This document shows positions 29,722 through 37,525 of a stretch of DNA of 52,016 nt, piece after piece. The translations under genes were made by a program, and so were the position numbers. Origin of the DNA: an uncultured Clostridia bacterium (GTDB lineage Bacteria; Bacillota; Clostridia; Oscillospirales; Oscillospiraceae); assembly GCA_946628965.1 (NCBI GenBank), contig CAMOXI010000006.1, forward strand, positions 1 to 52,016, read 5' to 3'. Under the pieces are notes generated by a model. That model was not told where the DNA came from, made no database searches, and saw only the letters and a program-made list of their open reading frames with translations. Position 1 is the stretch's first letter; the number at the start of each line of letters is the position of its first letter.

Positions 29722-30303
29722 TTAACGCTTGTAGATGACCTTGTCGATCAGACCGTAGGCCTGTGCCTCTTCGGCGGTGAGCCAGCGGTCGCGCTCGGAG
29801 TCGGCCTTGACCTCCTCGGGCGTCTTGCCGGTGTTCTCCGCCAGGATCTTGTTGAGCCTCTCCTTGATCTTCAGGAAATGCTCCACGTCGATCTCCATAT
29901 CCGTCACCTTACCCTGGGTGCCGGCGGAGGGCTGGTGGATCATGATCTCGGCGTTGGGGAGCGCGATGCGCTTGCCCTTGGCGCCGGAGGACAGCAGGAA
30001 CGCACCCATCGAGGCCGCCATGCCCACGCAGATGGTGGAAACATCAGGCTTGATATACTGCATGGTGTCATAAATGGCCATGCCCGCGGAGACGCTGCCG
30101 CCGGGGCTGTTGATGTAAAACTGGATGTCCTTGTCGGGGTCCTGGGCCTCCAGATACAGCAGCTGGGCCACGATGAGGCTTGCGGTGGTGTCGTTCACCT
30201 CTTCGGACAGCATGACGATCCGGTCATTGAGCAGCCGGGAGAAAATGTCGTAAGACCTCTCGCCGCGGCTGGTCTGTTCTACTACATAAGGAACCAAACT
30301 CAT
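29722..30303 (-). CDS. clpP: ATP-dependent Clp protease proteolytic subunit ClpP
   Basis: A 193-residue serine protease that assembles into the barrel of Clp[14 protein letters not shown] carries the nucleophile (Ser98) and [11 protein letters not shown] the His (His123); the Asp lies near residue 172. [19 protein letters not shown] is the oxyanion and handle region. The start at 30303 has AAGGAG ten bases upstream and gives the usual [17 protein letters not shown]-terminus; the longer frame is not needed. It lies between tig and clpX. Confidence 0.97.
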   Translation of the reverse strand: MSLVPYVVEQTSRGERSYDIFSRLLNDRIVMLSEEVNDTTASLIVAQLLYLEAQDPDKDIQFYINSPGGSVSAGMAIYDTMQYIKPDVSTICVGMAASMGAFLLSSGAKGKRIALPNAEIMIHQPSAGTQGKVTDMEIDVEHFLKIKERLNKILAENTGKTPEEVKADSERDRWLTAEEAQAYGLIDKVIYKR

Positions 30304-30365
30304 TATATGAAACTCTCCTTTGCAAAAATGTGTATCCAAGAGAGCATATCCCTATCCCGGGGAAA

Positions 30366-31679
30366 TTATTCGGCCTTGTCTTCCTCAGCCTTCGGCTCTT
30401 CCACGACGGCGGAGTCGAAGATCAGGTTCTGGGCCTTCTCCTTGAGGAGTTCGGCCTTCAGCATGGCGTCGCCGAAATAGCTCTTGATCTGCTCGACGGT
30501 GGCACCGACGCTCTCGGAGACCTTCTTGGCGTACTCCTCGATCTCATCCTCGGCGGCGTCCAGCTTCTCGTTCTCGATGACAGCCTCAAGCAGCATGTCG
30601 CTGCGGACCTGGAACTCGGCGGAGGGCAGGATGCTCTGGTTCATCAGCTCGCTGTCCAGACCCATCATCTGGCTGAGCTTCTCGATGGGCATGCTGCGGT
30701 CGGTCAGACCGAAGTTTGCGGCATAGTTGCGGATGATCTCCTCGGCCTTCTCCTTGATCATGACATCGGGCACGGTGACGGTCATGTTGTCGGTGGCCTT
30801 CTTCATGATCAGGTTCCGGAAAGAGCTCTCGGCCTGCTCGTCAAAGTTCTTCTGCATCTTGGCGCGCAGATCGTTCTTGTACTCCTCCAGGGTGTCGAAC
30901 TCGGACACGTCCTTGGCAAACTCGTCGTCCAGCTCGGGCAGCTCGGGCACGGAGATGCTGTTGAGCTTGACCTTGAAGACCACGTCCTTGCCGGCCAGGC
31001 CTTCCACATAGTCGGTCGGGAAGGTGATGTTGAGATCCTTCTCCTCGCCGATCTGCATGCCGGCGACCTGCTCCTCAAAGCCGGGAACGAAGGAGTTGGA
31101 GCCCAGCTCCAGATCATAACCCTCGGCCTTGCCGCCGTCAAAGCGCTCGCCGTCCAGGAAACCGTCAAAGTCGATATTGACCTTGTCGCCCATCTGGGCG
31201 GGGCGGTTGTCGACGGAGATCTGGCGGGCGTTCTGCTTGCGCTGCTTGTCCAGCTCGCGCTCCACCTCGGCCTCATCCAGCTCAACAACAGGCTTCTCGG
31301 CGCTCAGGCCCTTGTACTCGCCCAGGGTGACCTCGGGGTACAGGGTGACTTCGAAGGTAAAGGTCGCAGTCTTGTCCTCGTTGACCTTCACATCGCTGAT
31401 GGAAGGAGCGCCGACCATGCGCAGACCGGACTCGTTCAGGCCCTGCTCGAAAGCACCGGGCGCCAGCTCGTCCAGCGCGTCCTGATAGAAGACCTCGGCA
31501 CCGTACATGCCTTCCACGACGGCGCGGGGGGCCTTGCCCTTGCGGAAACCGGGAATATATATGCTGCTCTTGTTCTTCAGGTAGGCGGCGTTGACAGCCT
31601 TCTCAAAAGCGGCCGCGTCGACTTCCACCGTGAACAGGGCGGTGTTGTTTTCTTTCTTTTCTACGTTCTTGACAATCAT
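30366..31679 (-). CDS. tig: Trigger factor
   Basis: A 437-residue ribosome-bound chaperone and peptidyl-prolyl isomerase. The N-terminal ribosome-docking domain contains the signature PGFRKGKAPRAVVE. A FKBP-type PPIase domain is near residues 150-240 (GDKVNIDFDGFLDGE), followed by a helical C-terminal domain. The start at 31679 (MIVKNVEKKEN) is preferred to the ATG nine bases earlier, because AGGAGG directly abuts that ATG but is nine bases from this one. A sigma-A promoter lies at 31741-31769. First gene of the quality-control block. Confidence 0.96.
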   Translation of the reverse strand: MIVKNVEKKENNTALFTVEVDAAAFEKAVNAAYLKNKSSIYIPGFRKGKAPRAVVEGMYGAEVFYQDALDELAPGAFEQGLNESGLRMVGAPSISDVKVNEDKTATFTFEVTLYPEVTLGEYKGLSAEKPVVELDEAEVERELDKQRKQNARQISVDNRPAQMGDKVNIDFDGFLDGERFDGGKAEGYDLELGSNSFVPGFEEQVAGMQIGEEKDLNITFPTDYVEGLAGKDVVFKVKLNSISVPELPELDDEFAKDVSEFDTLEEYKNDLRAKMQKNFDEQAESSFRNLIMKKATDNMTVTVPDVMIKEKAEEIIRNYAANFGLTDRSMPIEKLSQMMGLDSELMNQSILPSAEFQVRSDMLLEAVIENEKLDAAEDEIEEYAKKVSESVGATVEQIKSYFGDAMLKAELLKEKAQNLIFDSAVVEEPKAEEDKAE

Positions 31680-31740
31680 GTTTGCCATCCTCCTCTGTTT
31701 AAGCCTGAGCCAATCAAATCATTTCAGCCTAAGCTTGCTT

Positions 31741-31769
31741 ACTATATCAGAATTATTTTATAAAATCAA
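31741..31769 (-). promoter_or_regulatory. Sigma-A promoter of the tig-clpP-clpX-lon-engB block
   Basis: TTGATT (31764-31769), 17-bp spacer, TATAGT (31741-31746), about 60 nt before tig. I see no CtsR or HrcA operator sequence near it. Confidence 0.75.
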
Positions 31770-31809
31770 TGACTAAATCGCAAACTTTGCGGGATTTCCG
31801 TGCTTTCGT

Positions 31810-32496
31810 TCAAGCAAGCACCGGCACCGGGGTGAAATTCACCGCGTCGGCAGAGACCAGCCGAAACTTCGTCTGCCCGCGCCAGCCGTTGAAGGCGCCG
31901 GGGATGCCCCGGCCGTGGATATGCCCGTAATAGCACTGCTTCACCTCATAGCGCTCCAGCAGCTCCAGGATCTCCGGGCACTCGTATTTCTGGTAAATCG
32001 GCGGGTAATGGAGAAAGACGATCTTCTCCCGCTCCCCTGCCGCCTGCAGCGACGCCTCCAGCCGCATGACCTCGCGGCGCATGATCTTCTTATCATGCTC
32101 CACGCCGCGCTCCTCCTCGTAGAACCAGCCGCGCGTACCGCAGAGGGCATAGTTCCCGTAGAACTGGGCGTTGTTGTGGAGGATATGGATGCTCCCGATG
32201 CCGTTTTCGGCAAAGAGCTTTTCCGCCTTGGCCGCCGTGCTCCACCAGTAGTCGTGGTTCCCTTTGAGGACGATCTTCGTCCCCGGCAGCGCGTCGATAA
32301 AGCGAAAATCCGCCAGCGCCTCCTGCAGGCCCATGGCCCAGCTCAGATCGCCGCAGAGGACCGTGACGTCCTCCGCCGTCAGCGAGGCAAAGCCCTGCTT
32401 CAGTTTTTCCGCGTGATCGCGCCAGGCCTCGCCGAAGACGTCCATGGGCTTGTCATTGGCGAAGGACAGGTGCAGATCACCGATCGCATATAACAT
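31810..32496 (-). CDS. Calcineurin-like metallophosphoesterase
   Basis: A 228-residue protein with the dinuclear-metal phosphoesterase motifs in order: AIGDLHL (GDxH), VLCGDLSWAMG (GD), VLKGNHDYWW (GNHD), IVFLHYPP and CYYGHIHG (GHxH). HILHNNAQFYGNYALCGTRGW is typical of a Firmicutes subgroup of this family. It presumably hydrolyses a phosphomono- or diester; the substrate is unknown. AAGGAAG precedes the start. The gene stands alone between tig and the DUF1540 gene. Confidence 0.9.
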   Translation of the reverse strand: MLYAIGDLHLSFANDKPMDVFGEAWRDHAEKLKQGFASLTAEDVTVLCGDLSWAMGLQEALADFRFIDALPGTKIVLKGNHDYWWSTAAKAEKLFAENGIGSIHILHNNAQFYGNYALCGTRGWFYEEERGVEHDKKIMRREVMRLEASLQAAGEREKIVFLHYPPIYQKYECPEILELLERYEVKQCYYGHIHGRGIPGAFNGWRGQTKFRLVSADAVNFTPVPVLA

Positions 32497-32554
32497 AGAA
32501 TCTTCCTTTGCATAAAAACGGCATTCCGGCAGATACTGAAGATGAGGTGATACG

Positions 32555-32728
32555 ATGAAAGACAGAAGCTATGAACCCAATCCCGGCGTGGGCTGCGACG
32601 TGACGCAGTGCAAGTACAACACCATCGACTGCCGCTGCAGCGCAAGCCGCATCAGCGTCCAGAACGAGAAGGCCGCCACCAAAGGCGAGACCTACTGTTC
32701 CACCTTCTGCCCGCGGGGGAAAGGCTGA
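32555..32728 (+). CDS. DUF1540 small Cys-rich protein
   Basis: A 57-residue protein starting MKDRSYEPNPGVGCDVTQCK. Cysteines at positions 14, 19, 26, 28, 48 and 52, with YCSTFCPRGKG at the end, match the DUF1540 domain, which probably binds a metal ion. Homologues are frequent in spore-forming Clostridia; no function is established. AGGTG lies six bases before the ATG. It is divergent from the phosphoesterase gene and close to it (58 nt). Confidence 0.85.
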   Translation: MKDRSYEPNPGVGCDVTQCKYNTIDCRCSASRISVQNEKAATKGETYCSTFCPRGKG

Positions 32729-32750
32729 TTCGGCTGAGCCGGATCGGGCA

Positions 32751-32846
32751 ATGAATAATGAATATGACGGAGTCGCTGCGCGACAATTCTTTATCGTCCC
32801 GAAGGGACACCACAATGATTCATTATTCATTTTACATTATTCATTC
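32751..32846 (-). repeat. AATGAATnATG-type 3'-end repeat at the yraN stop
   Basis: Terminal inverted repeats ATGAATAATGAAT (32751-32763) and ATTCATTATTCAT (32820-32832), with an inner GTCCC-GAA-GGGAC hairpin. On the minus strand GGAATGAATAATG overlaps the last codon and TGA of yraN. It is the long relative of the clpX copy at 28356-28413. Confidence 0.7.
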
Positions 32847-33203
32847 CATAAACGCGTTCTCGATATGGTTGATTTTGACCTTTCCGTCCGGCCCCTCCGG
32901 GGCGTAGATCTCGATCACGTCGAAGCGGGGCTGCAGATTCGTCTCATGCTCCTGCAGCCAGAGCTGGGCCGTGGCCAGGATGCGCTCCTGCTTGGCGCGG
33001 TTTACGAATTCCCGCGCCGTACCGAAGCGATCCGTCTTGCGCAGCTTGACCTCCACGAAAACAAGATAGCCGCCCCTGCGGGCGATCAGGTCGATCTCCC
33101 CCAGGCGGCAGCGATAGTTTTTCTCCAAAATCCGATAGGCGCGCAGCCGGAGATAGCGCGCCGCGCGCTCCTCCCCCCAGCTGCCGCTTGTTCTGTTATC
33201 CAT
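32841..33203 (-). CDS. YraN/UPF0102 endonuclease-fold protein
   Basis: A 120-residue protein with the UPF0102 hallmarks: GSWGEERAARYLRLRAYRILEKNYRC, GEIDLIARRGGYLVFVEVKLR and RFDVIEIY. The GEIDLI/FVEVK residues form a restriction-endonuclease-like active site (D-ExK). Biological role not established. The start at 33203 fits the family; a TTG ten codons upstream is the alternative. It follows rnhB as in many Firmicutes. Confidence 0.92.
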   Translation of the reverse strand: MDNRTSGSWGEERAARYLRLRAYRILEKNYRCRLGEIDLIARRGGYLVFVEVKLRKTDRFGTAREFVNRAKQERILATAQLWLQEHETNLQPRFDVIEIYAPEGPDGKVKINHIENAFME

Positions 33204-33262
33204 GGTTCTTGTTCGTTCTTCCTCTCCTGCCAATCCCTACACGGGAAGGGCAGTGAAAGATA

Positions 33263-33868
33263 TCAGTGCATCTTCTTCAGAAAGCTCATGCGGTGGATCG
33301 GCGAAGGGCCGAATTCCCGCAGGGCGGCATAGTGGGCCGCGGTGCCGTAGCCCTTGTGCGCTTCGAAATGATACTCGGGGTACTTCTCCGCCATCTCCAG
33401 CATATACCGGTCACGGCTGACCTTCGCGAGCACCGAAGCCGCCGCGATATCGGCGCAGCGCCCGTCGCCCTTGATGATCGTCCGGCTCGGCAGCGTGATG
33501 CCCGTGTTGCGGTTCCCGTCAATGAGCGCCAGCGCCGGCACGGGGCTGAGCTGCGCGATGGCCCGGTTCATGGCGAGGAAGGTGGCGTTTAAGATGTTGA
33601 GTTCTTCGATCTCCTCCACCTCGGCCCGGGCGATACCGTAGCTGACCGCGGCCTGGCAGATGGGATCAAACAGCGCCTCGCGCTTTTTCTCCGTCAGCTT
33701 CTTGGAGTCGTTGAGACCTTCGATCAGATAACCGCGGGGCAGGATCACCGCCGCGGCGTAGACCGGCCCGGCCAGCGGCCCGCGCCCTGCTTCGTCCACT
33801 CCGCAGAGCAGGGTGAAGCCCTCGTCATAAATCTCGTTTTCCAGTTCCCAGAGGTCAGCGTTATTCAT
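33263..33868 (-). CDS. rnhB: Ribonuclease HII
   Basis: A 201-residue enzyme that cuts RNA embedded in DNA and RNA primers. CGVDEAGRGPLAGPVYAAAVIL carries the first Asp-Glu pair, LNDSKKLTEKKRE follows, ALIDGN has the third Asp, and AAASVLAKVSRDRYM the fourth acidic region. Length and motifs are standard. Its start overlaps the rbgA stop by eight bases. Confidence 0.96.
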   Translation of the reverse strand: MNNADLWELENEIYDEGFTLLCGVDEAGRGPLAGPVYAAAVILPRGYLIEGLNDSKKLTEKKREALFDPICQAAVSYGIARAEVEEIEELNILNATFLAMNRAIAQLSPVPALALIDGNRNTGITLPSRTIIKGDGRCADIAAASVLAKVSRDRYMLEMAEKYPEYHFEAHKGYGTAAHYAALREFGPSPIHRMSFLKKMH

Positions 33869-34712
33869 TTGGATACTCCAGCGTCAGCCTGCCCAGTTTG
33901 CCGTCATGGTATTCGCCCAGCAGGGTATTCGCCATGCGCTCAATGTCATACTCCCCGCGGGAGACGAGAAAGCCCCGTTTCTTCGCCGCGGCCTCCAGCA
34001 GTTCAAACCCGTTTGCCTCCGGGTCCGGCTCAAACTTGTAGCGCTCGCGCAGGGCGTCGGGATAATGCTCCCGCAGGCGAAGCATGAAGTTTGCGCCAAG
34101 GGTCTCCTTGTCCAACACGTCCGCCTTGATGGCGTTGGTGATGGCCAGCATCTCCCCCACTTCCTGGCTGTCGAACTTGGGCCAGAGGATGCCCGGGGTG
34201 TCCAGCAGGTCGAGCCCGCGGTCGATGCTGATCCACTGCTTGCCGCGGGTGACGCCGGGCTTGTCCCCGGCGATGGCGGCCTTCCGCCCCGCGACCTTGT
34301 TGATAAAGGTGGATTTGCCCACGTTGGGGATGCCCAGGATCATCACGCGCAGCGGCCTGCCCACCTGACCCTTGGCCTCGTACTCGGCCAGTTTATCGGC
34401 TAACAGCGCACGTACGGCGGGGGCGAAATCCTTCACGCCCCTGCCGCTTTTGGCGTCCGTCTCCAGGATCGCAAGCCCCTGCGCCTCGAAGTGTTTCCGC
34501 CAGGCGGCGGTCCCCTTGGGGTCTGCCAGATCCGTGCGGTTTAAAATCACGAGCCGCGGCTTGCCGCCCGCCAGCCTGTCAATGTCCGGGTTGCGGCTGG
34601 AGCGCGGGATGCGCGCGTCCAGGATCTCGCACACCGCGTCCACCAGCTTGATATTCTCTTCGATCATCCGCTGGGCCTTGGTCATATGACCCGGGAACCA
34701 CTGGATGTTCAT
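33861..34712 (-). CDS. rbgA: Ribosome biogenesis GTPase RbgA (YlqF)
   Basis: A 283-residue circularly permuted GTPase for late 50S assembly. The motif order is G4 (ILNRTDLAD), G5 (TDAKSGRG), G1 (LGIPNVGKSTFIN), G2 (GVTRGKQW) and G3 (LLDTPGILWP), with a C-terminal RNA-binding helical domain. MNIQWFPGHMTKAQRMIEENI is the usual N-terminus and supports the start at 34712; an ATG five codons earlier is possible, as neither has a strong ribosome site. A repeat and part of the lepB-rbgA gap lie upstream. Confidence 0.95.
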   Translation of the reverse strand: MNIQWFPGHMTKAQRMIEENIKLVDAVCEILDARIPRSSRNPDIDRLAGGKPRLVILNRTDLADPKGTAAWRKHFEAQGLAILETDAKSGRGVKDFAPAVRALLADKLAEYEAKGQVGRPLRVMILGIPNVGKSTFINKVAGRKAAIAGDKPGVTRGKQWISIDRGLDLLDTPGILWPKFDSQEVGEMLAITNAIKADVLDKETLGANFMLRLREHYPDALRERYKFEPDPEANGFELLEAAAKKRGFLVSRGEYDIERMANTLLGEYHDGKLGRLTLEYPNE

Positions 34713-34746
34713 TTTTTCATAATTCATATTACAAAATACCTTGTAG

Positions 34747-34796
34747 CCTTCCCCTCGGGGAAGGTGGCCGGCATTATGCCGGACGGATGAGGGGCG
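34747..34796. repeat. Double-hairpin repeat in the lepB-rbgA gap
   Basis: CCTTCCCC-TCG-GGGAAGG followed by CCGGCATTATGCCGG and GACGGATGAGGGG. This composite is of a type common in intergenic regions of Oscillospiraceae. No gene is seen in the 158-bp gap. Confidence 0.75.
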
Positions 34797-34870
34797 TTCA
34801 TCTATCAGAGCGTAATTATCTGCCCCTCGTATATCGGCCACAGCCGGTTTGTACGGTGCCTGCCGATCAA

Positions 34871-35464
34871 TCAGTAGATCCAGCCGATCTTGGACAGCGG
34901 GAAGATGATCGCGTAGGCACGGCCCAGGATCATGCGGTTATCGACCATACCGATCTCGGCCTTTCGGCTGTCGGTGGACATGTTGCGGTTATCGCCCATG
35001 ACGAAGACACAGCCCTCCGGCACCTTCTTGGGCCCGATGAAGTCCAGCTTCGTGTGGGTGACCTCGGCGATATAGTCCTCCTGGATGGGGACGCCGTCGA
35101 TGTAGACGATGCCGTTATCAAAGTCGATGTTGACGGTCTGCCCCTCGACGGCGATCACGCGCTTGACGAGCGCCTTGTTCGGGTCATAGCTGTCGGTCTT
35201 GAAAACGATGATGTCGCCGACCTCGGGCTTATACAGCAGGTTGGACACGAACATCTTGTCCTCATGGTGCAGCGTCGGCACCATGGAGGTACCGGAAACG
35301 TCGATAATGCGCACGCAGAACACGAACAGAGCCACGCAGGCCACCAGCGCGATCAGCATGCTCATGATCCAGTCATAGATATCTTTGCGCAGCTTCTGGT
35401 CAGGCGGCAGCTTTTCGTAGGCTTCCTTTTCCAGCTGTCTCTTGGTTTTCTTTTTTTCACTCAT
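34871..35464 (-). CDS. lepB: Signal peptidase I
   Basis: A 197-residue membrane protease that removes signal peptides on the outer face of the membrane. A charged N-terminus is followed by one membrane helix (about 33-54). DVSGTSMVPTL carries the nucleophile Ser60 and ALVKRVIA the general base Lys101. GDNRNMSTDSR is the conserved C-terminal box. Its sigma-A promoter is at 35500-35529. lepB-rbgA-rnhB-yraN is the normal Firmicutes order, but rplS, usually just upstream, is separated here by three glycan genes. Confidence 0.96.
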   Translation of the reverse strand: MSEKKKTKRQLEKEAYEKLPPDQKLRKDIYDWIMSMLIALVACVALFVFCVRIIDVSGTSMVPTLHHEDKMFVSNLLYKPEVGDIIVFKTDSYDPNKALVKRVIAVEGQTVNIDFDNGIVYIDGVPIQEDYIAEVTHTKLDFIGPKKVPEGCVFVMGDNRNMSTDSRKAEIGMVDNRMILGRAYAIIFPLSKIGWIY

Positions 35465-35499
35465 GACAATGCCTCACAGCATCCATAGATTTTCAAAGT

Positions 35500-35529
35500 A
35501 TTATACACCCAAAGCCACAGCCCGTGCAA
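35500..35529 (-). promoter_or_regulatory. Sigma-A promoter of lepB
   Basis: TTGCAC (35524-35529), 18-bp spacer, TATAAT (35500-35505). Divergent from the glycosyltransferase promoter, with -35 boxes 8 bp apart. Confidence 0.78.
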
Positions 35530-35537
35530 GATTTTAT

Positions 35538-35566
35538 TTGCCCGCGGCTCCATAGGGGTGTATAAT
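35538..35566 (+). promoter_or_regulatory. Sigma-A promoter of the plus-strand glycosyltransferase
   Basis: TTGCCC (35538-35543), 17-bp spacer, TATAAT (35561-35566), only 18 nt before the start codon. Confidence 0.75.
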
Positions 35567-35584
35567 ACGTTCAGGAAAGGGGGC

Positions 35585-36574
35585 ATGCGCGTGAAACTCA
35601 GCATCATCATCCCAATCTACAATGTGCAGGACTATCTGGCGGCCTGCCTGGATTCCGTGATCGACACTGACAGTTCGGACTATGAGATCATCGCCGTGAA
35701 TGACGGCTCCACCGACCGTTCCCCTCTCATTCTGGAGGAATACGCCGGGAAGTTCCCCGGGCTGGTAAAACCTGTGACCACCCCGAACGGGGGCCTGGGC
35801 CACGCCCGCAACACCGGCATTGCCCTCGCCTCGGGCGAATACCTGATGTTTCTCGACAGTGACGATACGCTCGCCCCCGGCGCGGTCCGGGAGATGCTGG
35901 ACGCGCTCGACGGCGGCTTTGACGTGGGCGTGTTCGATTTTGTCACCGTGGATGTGCAGGGGAAAGAGCTTCGCTATGACAGGGGCTGTGAGCGCGGCGG
36001 AGACTTCCTGTTTTCCGATTTCCCGGCTCTGCTCCTCTCCCCGCCCAACGCGGTGAACAAGCTCTGGCGAAAGAGCCTTTTCACCGAAAGCGGCATCCGC
36101 TTTCCCGACCGGCAATGGTTTGAGGATCTGGCCACGATCCCGCGGCTCTATCTGCGCGCGGGAACGATCCGTTACCTTGCACGCCCCTGGTACCGCTATC
36201 TGCGCCGCCCCGGCTCCATCACGAACAACGCCGGCATCGAGCGCAACCGGGAGATGCTCACCGCGATCCAGACAGTCTGTGACGATTATTCCGCGCGGGG
36301 CGTATCCGACGAGTACCGCGACGAGCTGGAGGCCATGGCGGCCTATCACGAGCTCCTCACTTCTTCCACCCGCGTCAATCTCCTTGACCCCCGCAGCCTG
36401 GTGCAGGACGCGCTGCTGGAGGATTTCACGGCCCGCTTCCCCCACTGGCGGGAAAACCCGTATCTGCACACCTGGCCGAAGAAGCACCGGCTGCTCGTAA
36501 GCCTGATCGTACATAGGCAGCGCCTGCTGCTGCACGGGCTTCTAAAACTGAATGAGTTGAAAAAAGGCGGCTGA
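35585..36574 (+). CDS. Family 2 glycosyltransferase
   Basis: A 329-residue GT-A enzyme that transfers a sugar from a nucleotide donor. LSIIIPIYNVQDYLAACLDS opens the fold, with EIIAVNDGSTD, GLGHARNTGIALASGEYLMFLDSDD (the metal-binding DxD) and the RQWFEDLATIPRLYL acceptor region. The start at 35585 has AGGAAAGGGGG upstream. It converges on a second GT2; the two stop codons meet at the centre of a 36-bp palindromic terminator. Probably exopolysaccharide or cell-surface glycan synthesis; the sugar is unknown. Confidence 0.92.
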   Translation: MRVKLSIIIPIYNVQDYLAACLDSVIDTDSSDYEIIAVNDGSTDRSPLILEEYAGKFPGLVKPVTTPNGGLGHARNTGIALASGEYLMFLDSDDTLAPGAVREMLDALDGGFDVGVFDFVTVDVQGKELRYDRGCERGGDFLFSDFPALLLSPPNAVNKLWRKSLFTESGIRFPDRQWFEDLATIPRLYLRAGTIRYLARPWYRYLRRPGSITNNAGIERNREMLTAIQTVCDDYSARGVSDEYRDELEAMAAYHELLTSSTRVNLLDPRSLVQDALLEDFTARFPHWRENPYLHTWPKKHRLLVSLIVHRQRLLLHGLLKLNELKKGG

Positions 36575-36592
36575 TCAGCCGCCTTTTTTCAA
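36557..36592. terminator. Bidirectional terminator that encodes both convergent C-termini
   Basis: A perfect 36-bp palindrome; each 18-bp arm reads TTGAAAAAAGGCGGCTGA inward. The two stop codons (TGA at 36572-36574; TGA on the minus strand at 36577-36575) touch at the centre, so both glycosyltransferases end in KKGG. A/T tracts at both ends make it work in both directions. Confidence 0.9.
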
Positions 36593-37525
36593 CATTTTCT
36601 TCGCGTTCAGGATCAGTTTGGAGAGATCTTCCAGCCCGTCGTAATTGAGCTTCATGATGATGCGGCGGTTGTGCGGCTCCCGCTGCCAGGCGGCGCAGGC
36701 GCTGAGCTTCGGGATATGCTCCCGCACATAAGCTCGCATGAGCCAGATGACCTCCAGCTTCGCCGGTGTGTGCTGCAGCGTAAGGCGGTTCACCGAATCG
36801 AGCAGGACGTGGTTGATCAGCAGATACTCATAGTCCTCCCGTCTGCCTTCCTGTTCGGTAAACTCCCGCAGATCCTCCATGATCTCCAGCATGTCCAGAT
36901 TCTTGCGGGCATTCTCGTTGTTCATGGTGGATTCCTGCCCGACGCGGTAATCGTACAGATCCTCCGGCAGATACACCGTTTTCTGCGAGCGCATCAGCAG
37001 CTTTGCGGAAAAGGCGAAATCCTCATACCAGAGCCCTTCGGGGAAGCGAATCTCCCCCACCGCGGCGCGGCGGAAGAGCTTGTTGCAGGCAGAGCCCGCG
37101 GCCGCCAGCGGATTCCCCTCCTGCCAGACCGGAAGGCTCGCGGTGACGCCGTCTACCCGCACGGTGCGGATGCCGCAGACCACCACGTCCGCGTTTTCCG
37201 TCTCCGCGGCCGCCAGCATTTTCTCATACAGGGAGGGCTCGACCCAGTCGTCGCTGTCCACGAAGCCCAGGTACTCCCCTTCCGCGATCTCGATGCCCCT
37301 GTTGCGCGCACGGCCCTGCCCGCCGTTATCGATGTGCAGGGTGCGGATCTTCCCCGGATGGGCGGCCGCGTATTCGTCGCAGAGGGCGCCGGAGAGGTCC
37401 GGCGAGCCGTCGTCCACCAGGAGGATCTCAAAATCCTCAACGCTCTGGGCAAGGAGTGAATCCACGCAGCGGGCCAGATATTTCTCCGCCCGGTAGACCG
37501 GGACGATGACGCTAAGCTTTTTCAT
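36575..37525 (-). CDS. Family 2 glycosyltransferase
   Basis: A 316-residue GT-A enzyme. LSVIVPVYRAEKYLARCVDSL, ILLVDDGSPD, GQGRARNRGIEIAEGEYLGFVDSDDW (DxD) and GLWYEDFAFSAKLLM follow the usual GT2 order. It overlaps the upstream polymerase-like gene by 14 nt, so the two form one unit. The C-terminal KKGG is encoded by the shared palindromic terminator. Acceptor and donor unknown. Confidence 0.92.
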   Translation of the reverse strand: MKKLSVIVPVYRAEKYLARCVDSLLAQSVEDFEILLVDDGSPDLSGALCDEYAAAHPGKIRTLHIDNGGQGRARNRGIEIAEGEYLGFVDSDDWVEPSLYEKMLAAAETENADVVVCGIRTVRVDGVTASLPVWQEGNPLAAAGSACNKLFRRAAVGEIRFPEGLWYEDFAFSAKLLMRSQKTVYLPEDLYDYRVGQESTMNNENARKNLDMLEIMEDLREFTEQEGRREDYEYLLINHVLLDSVNRLTLQHTPAKLEVIWLMRAYVREHIPKLSACAAWQREPHNRRIIMKLNYDGLEDLSKLILNAKKMLKKGG

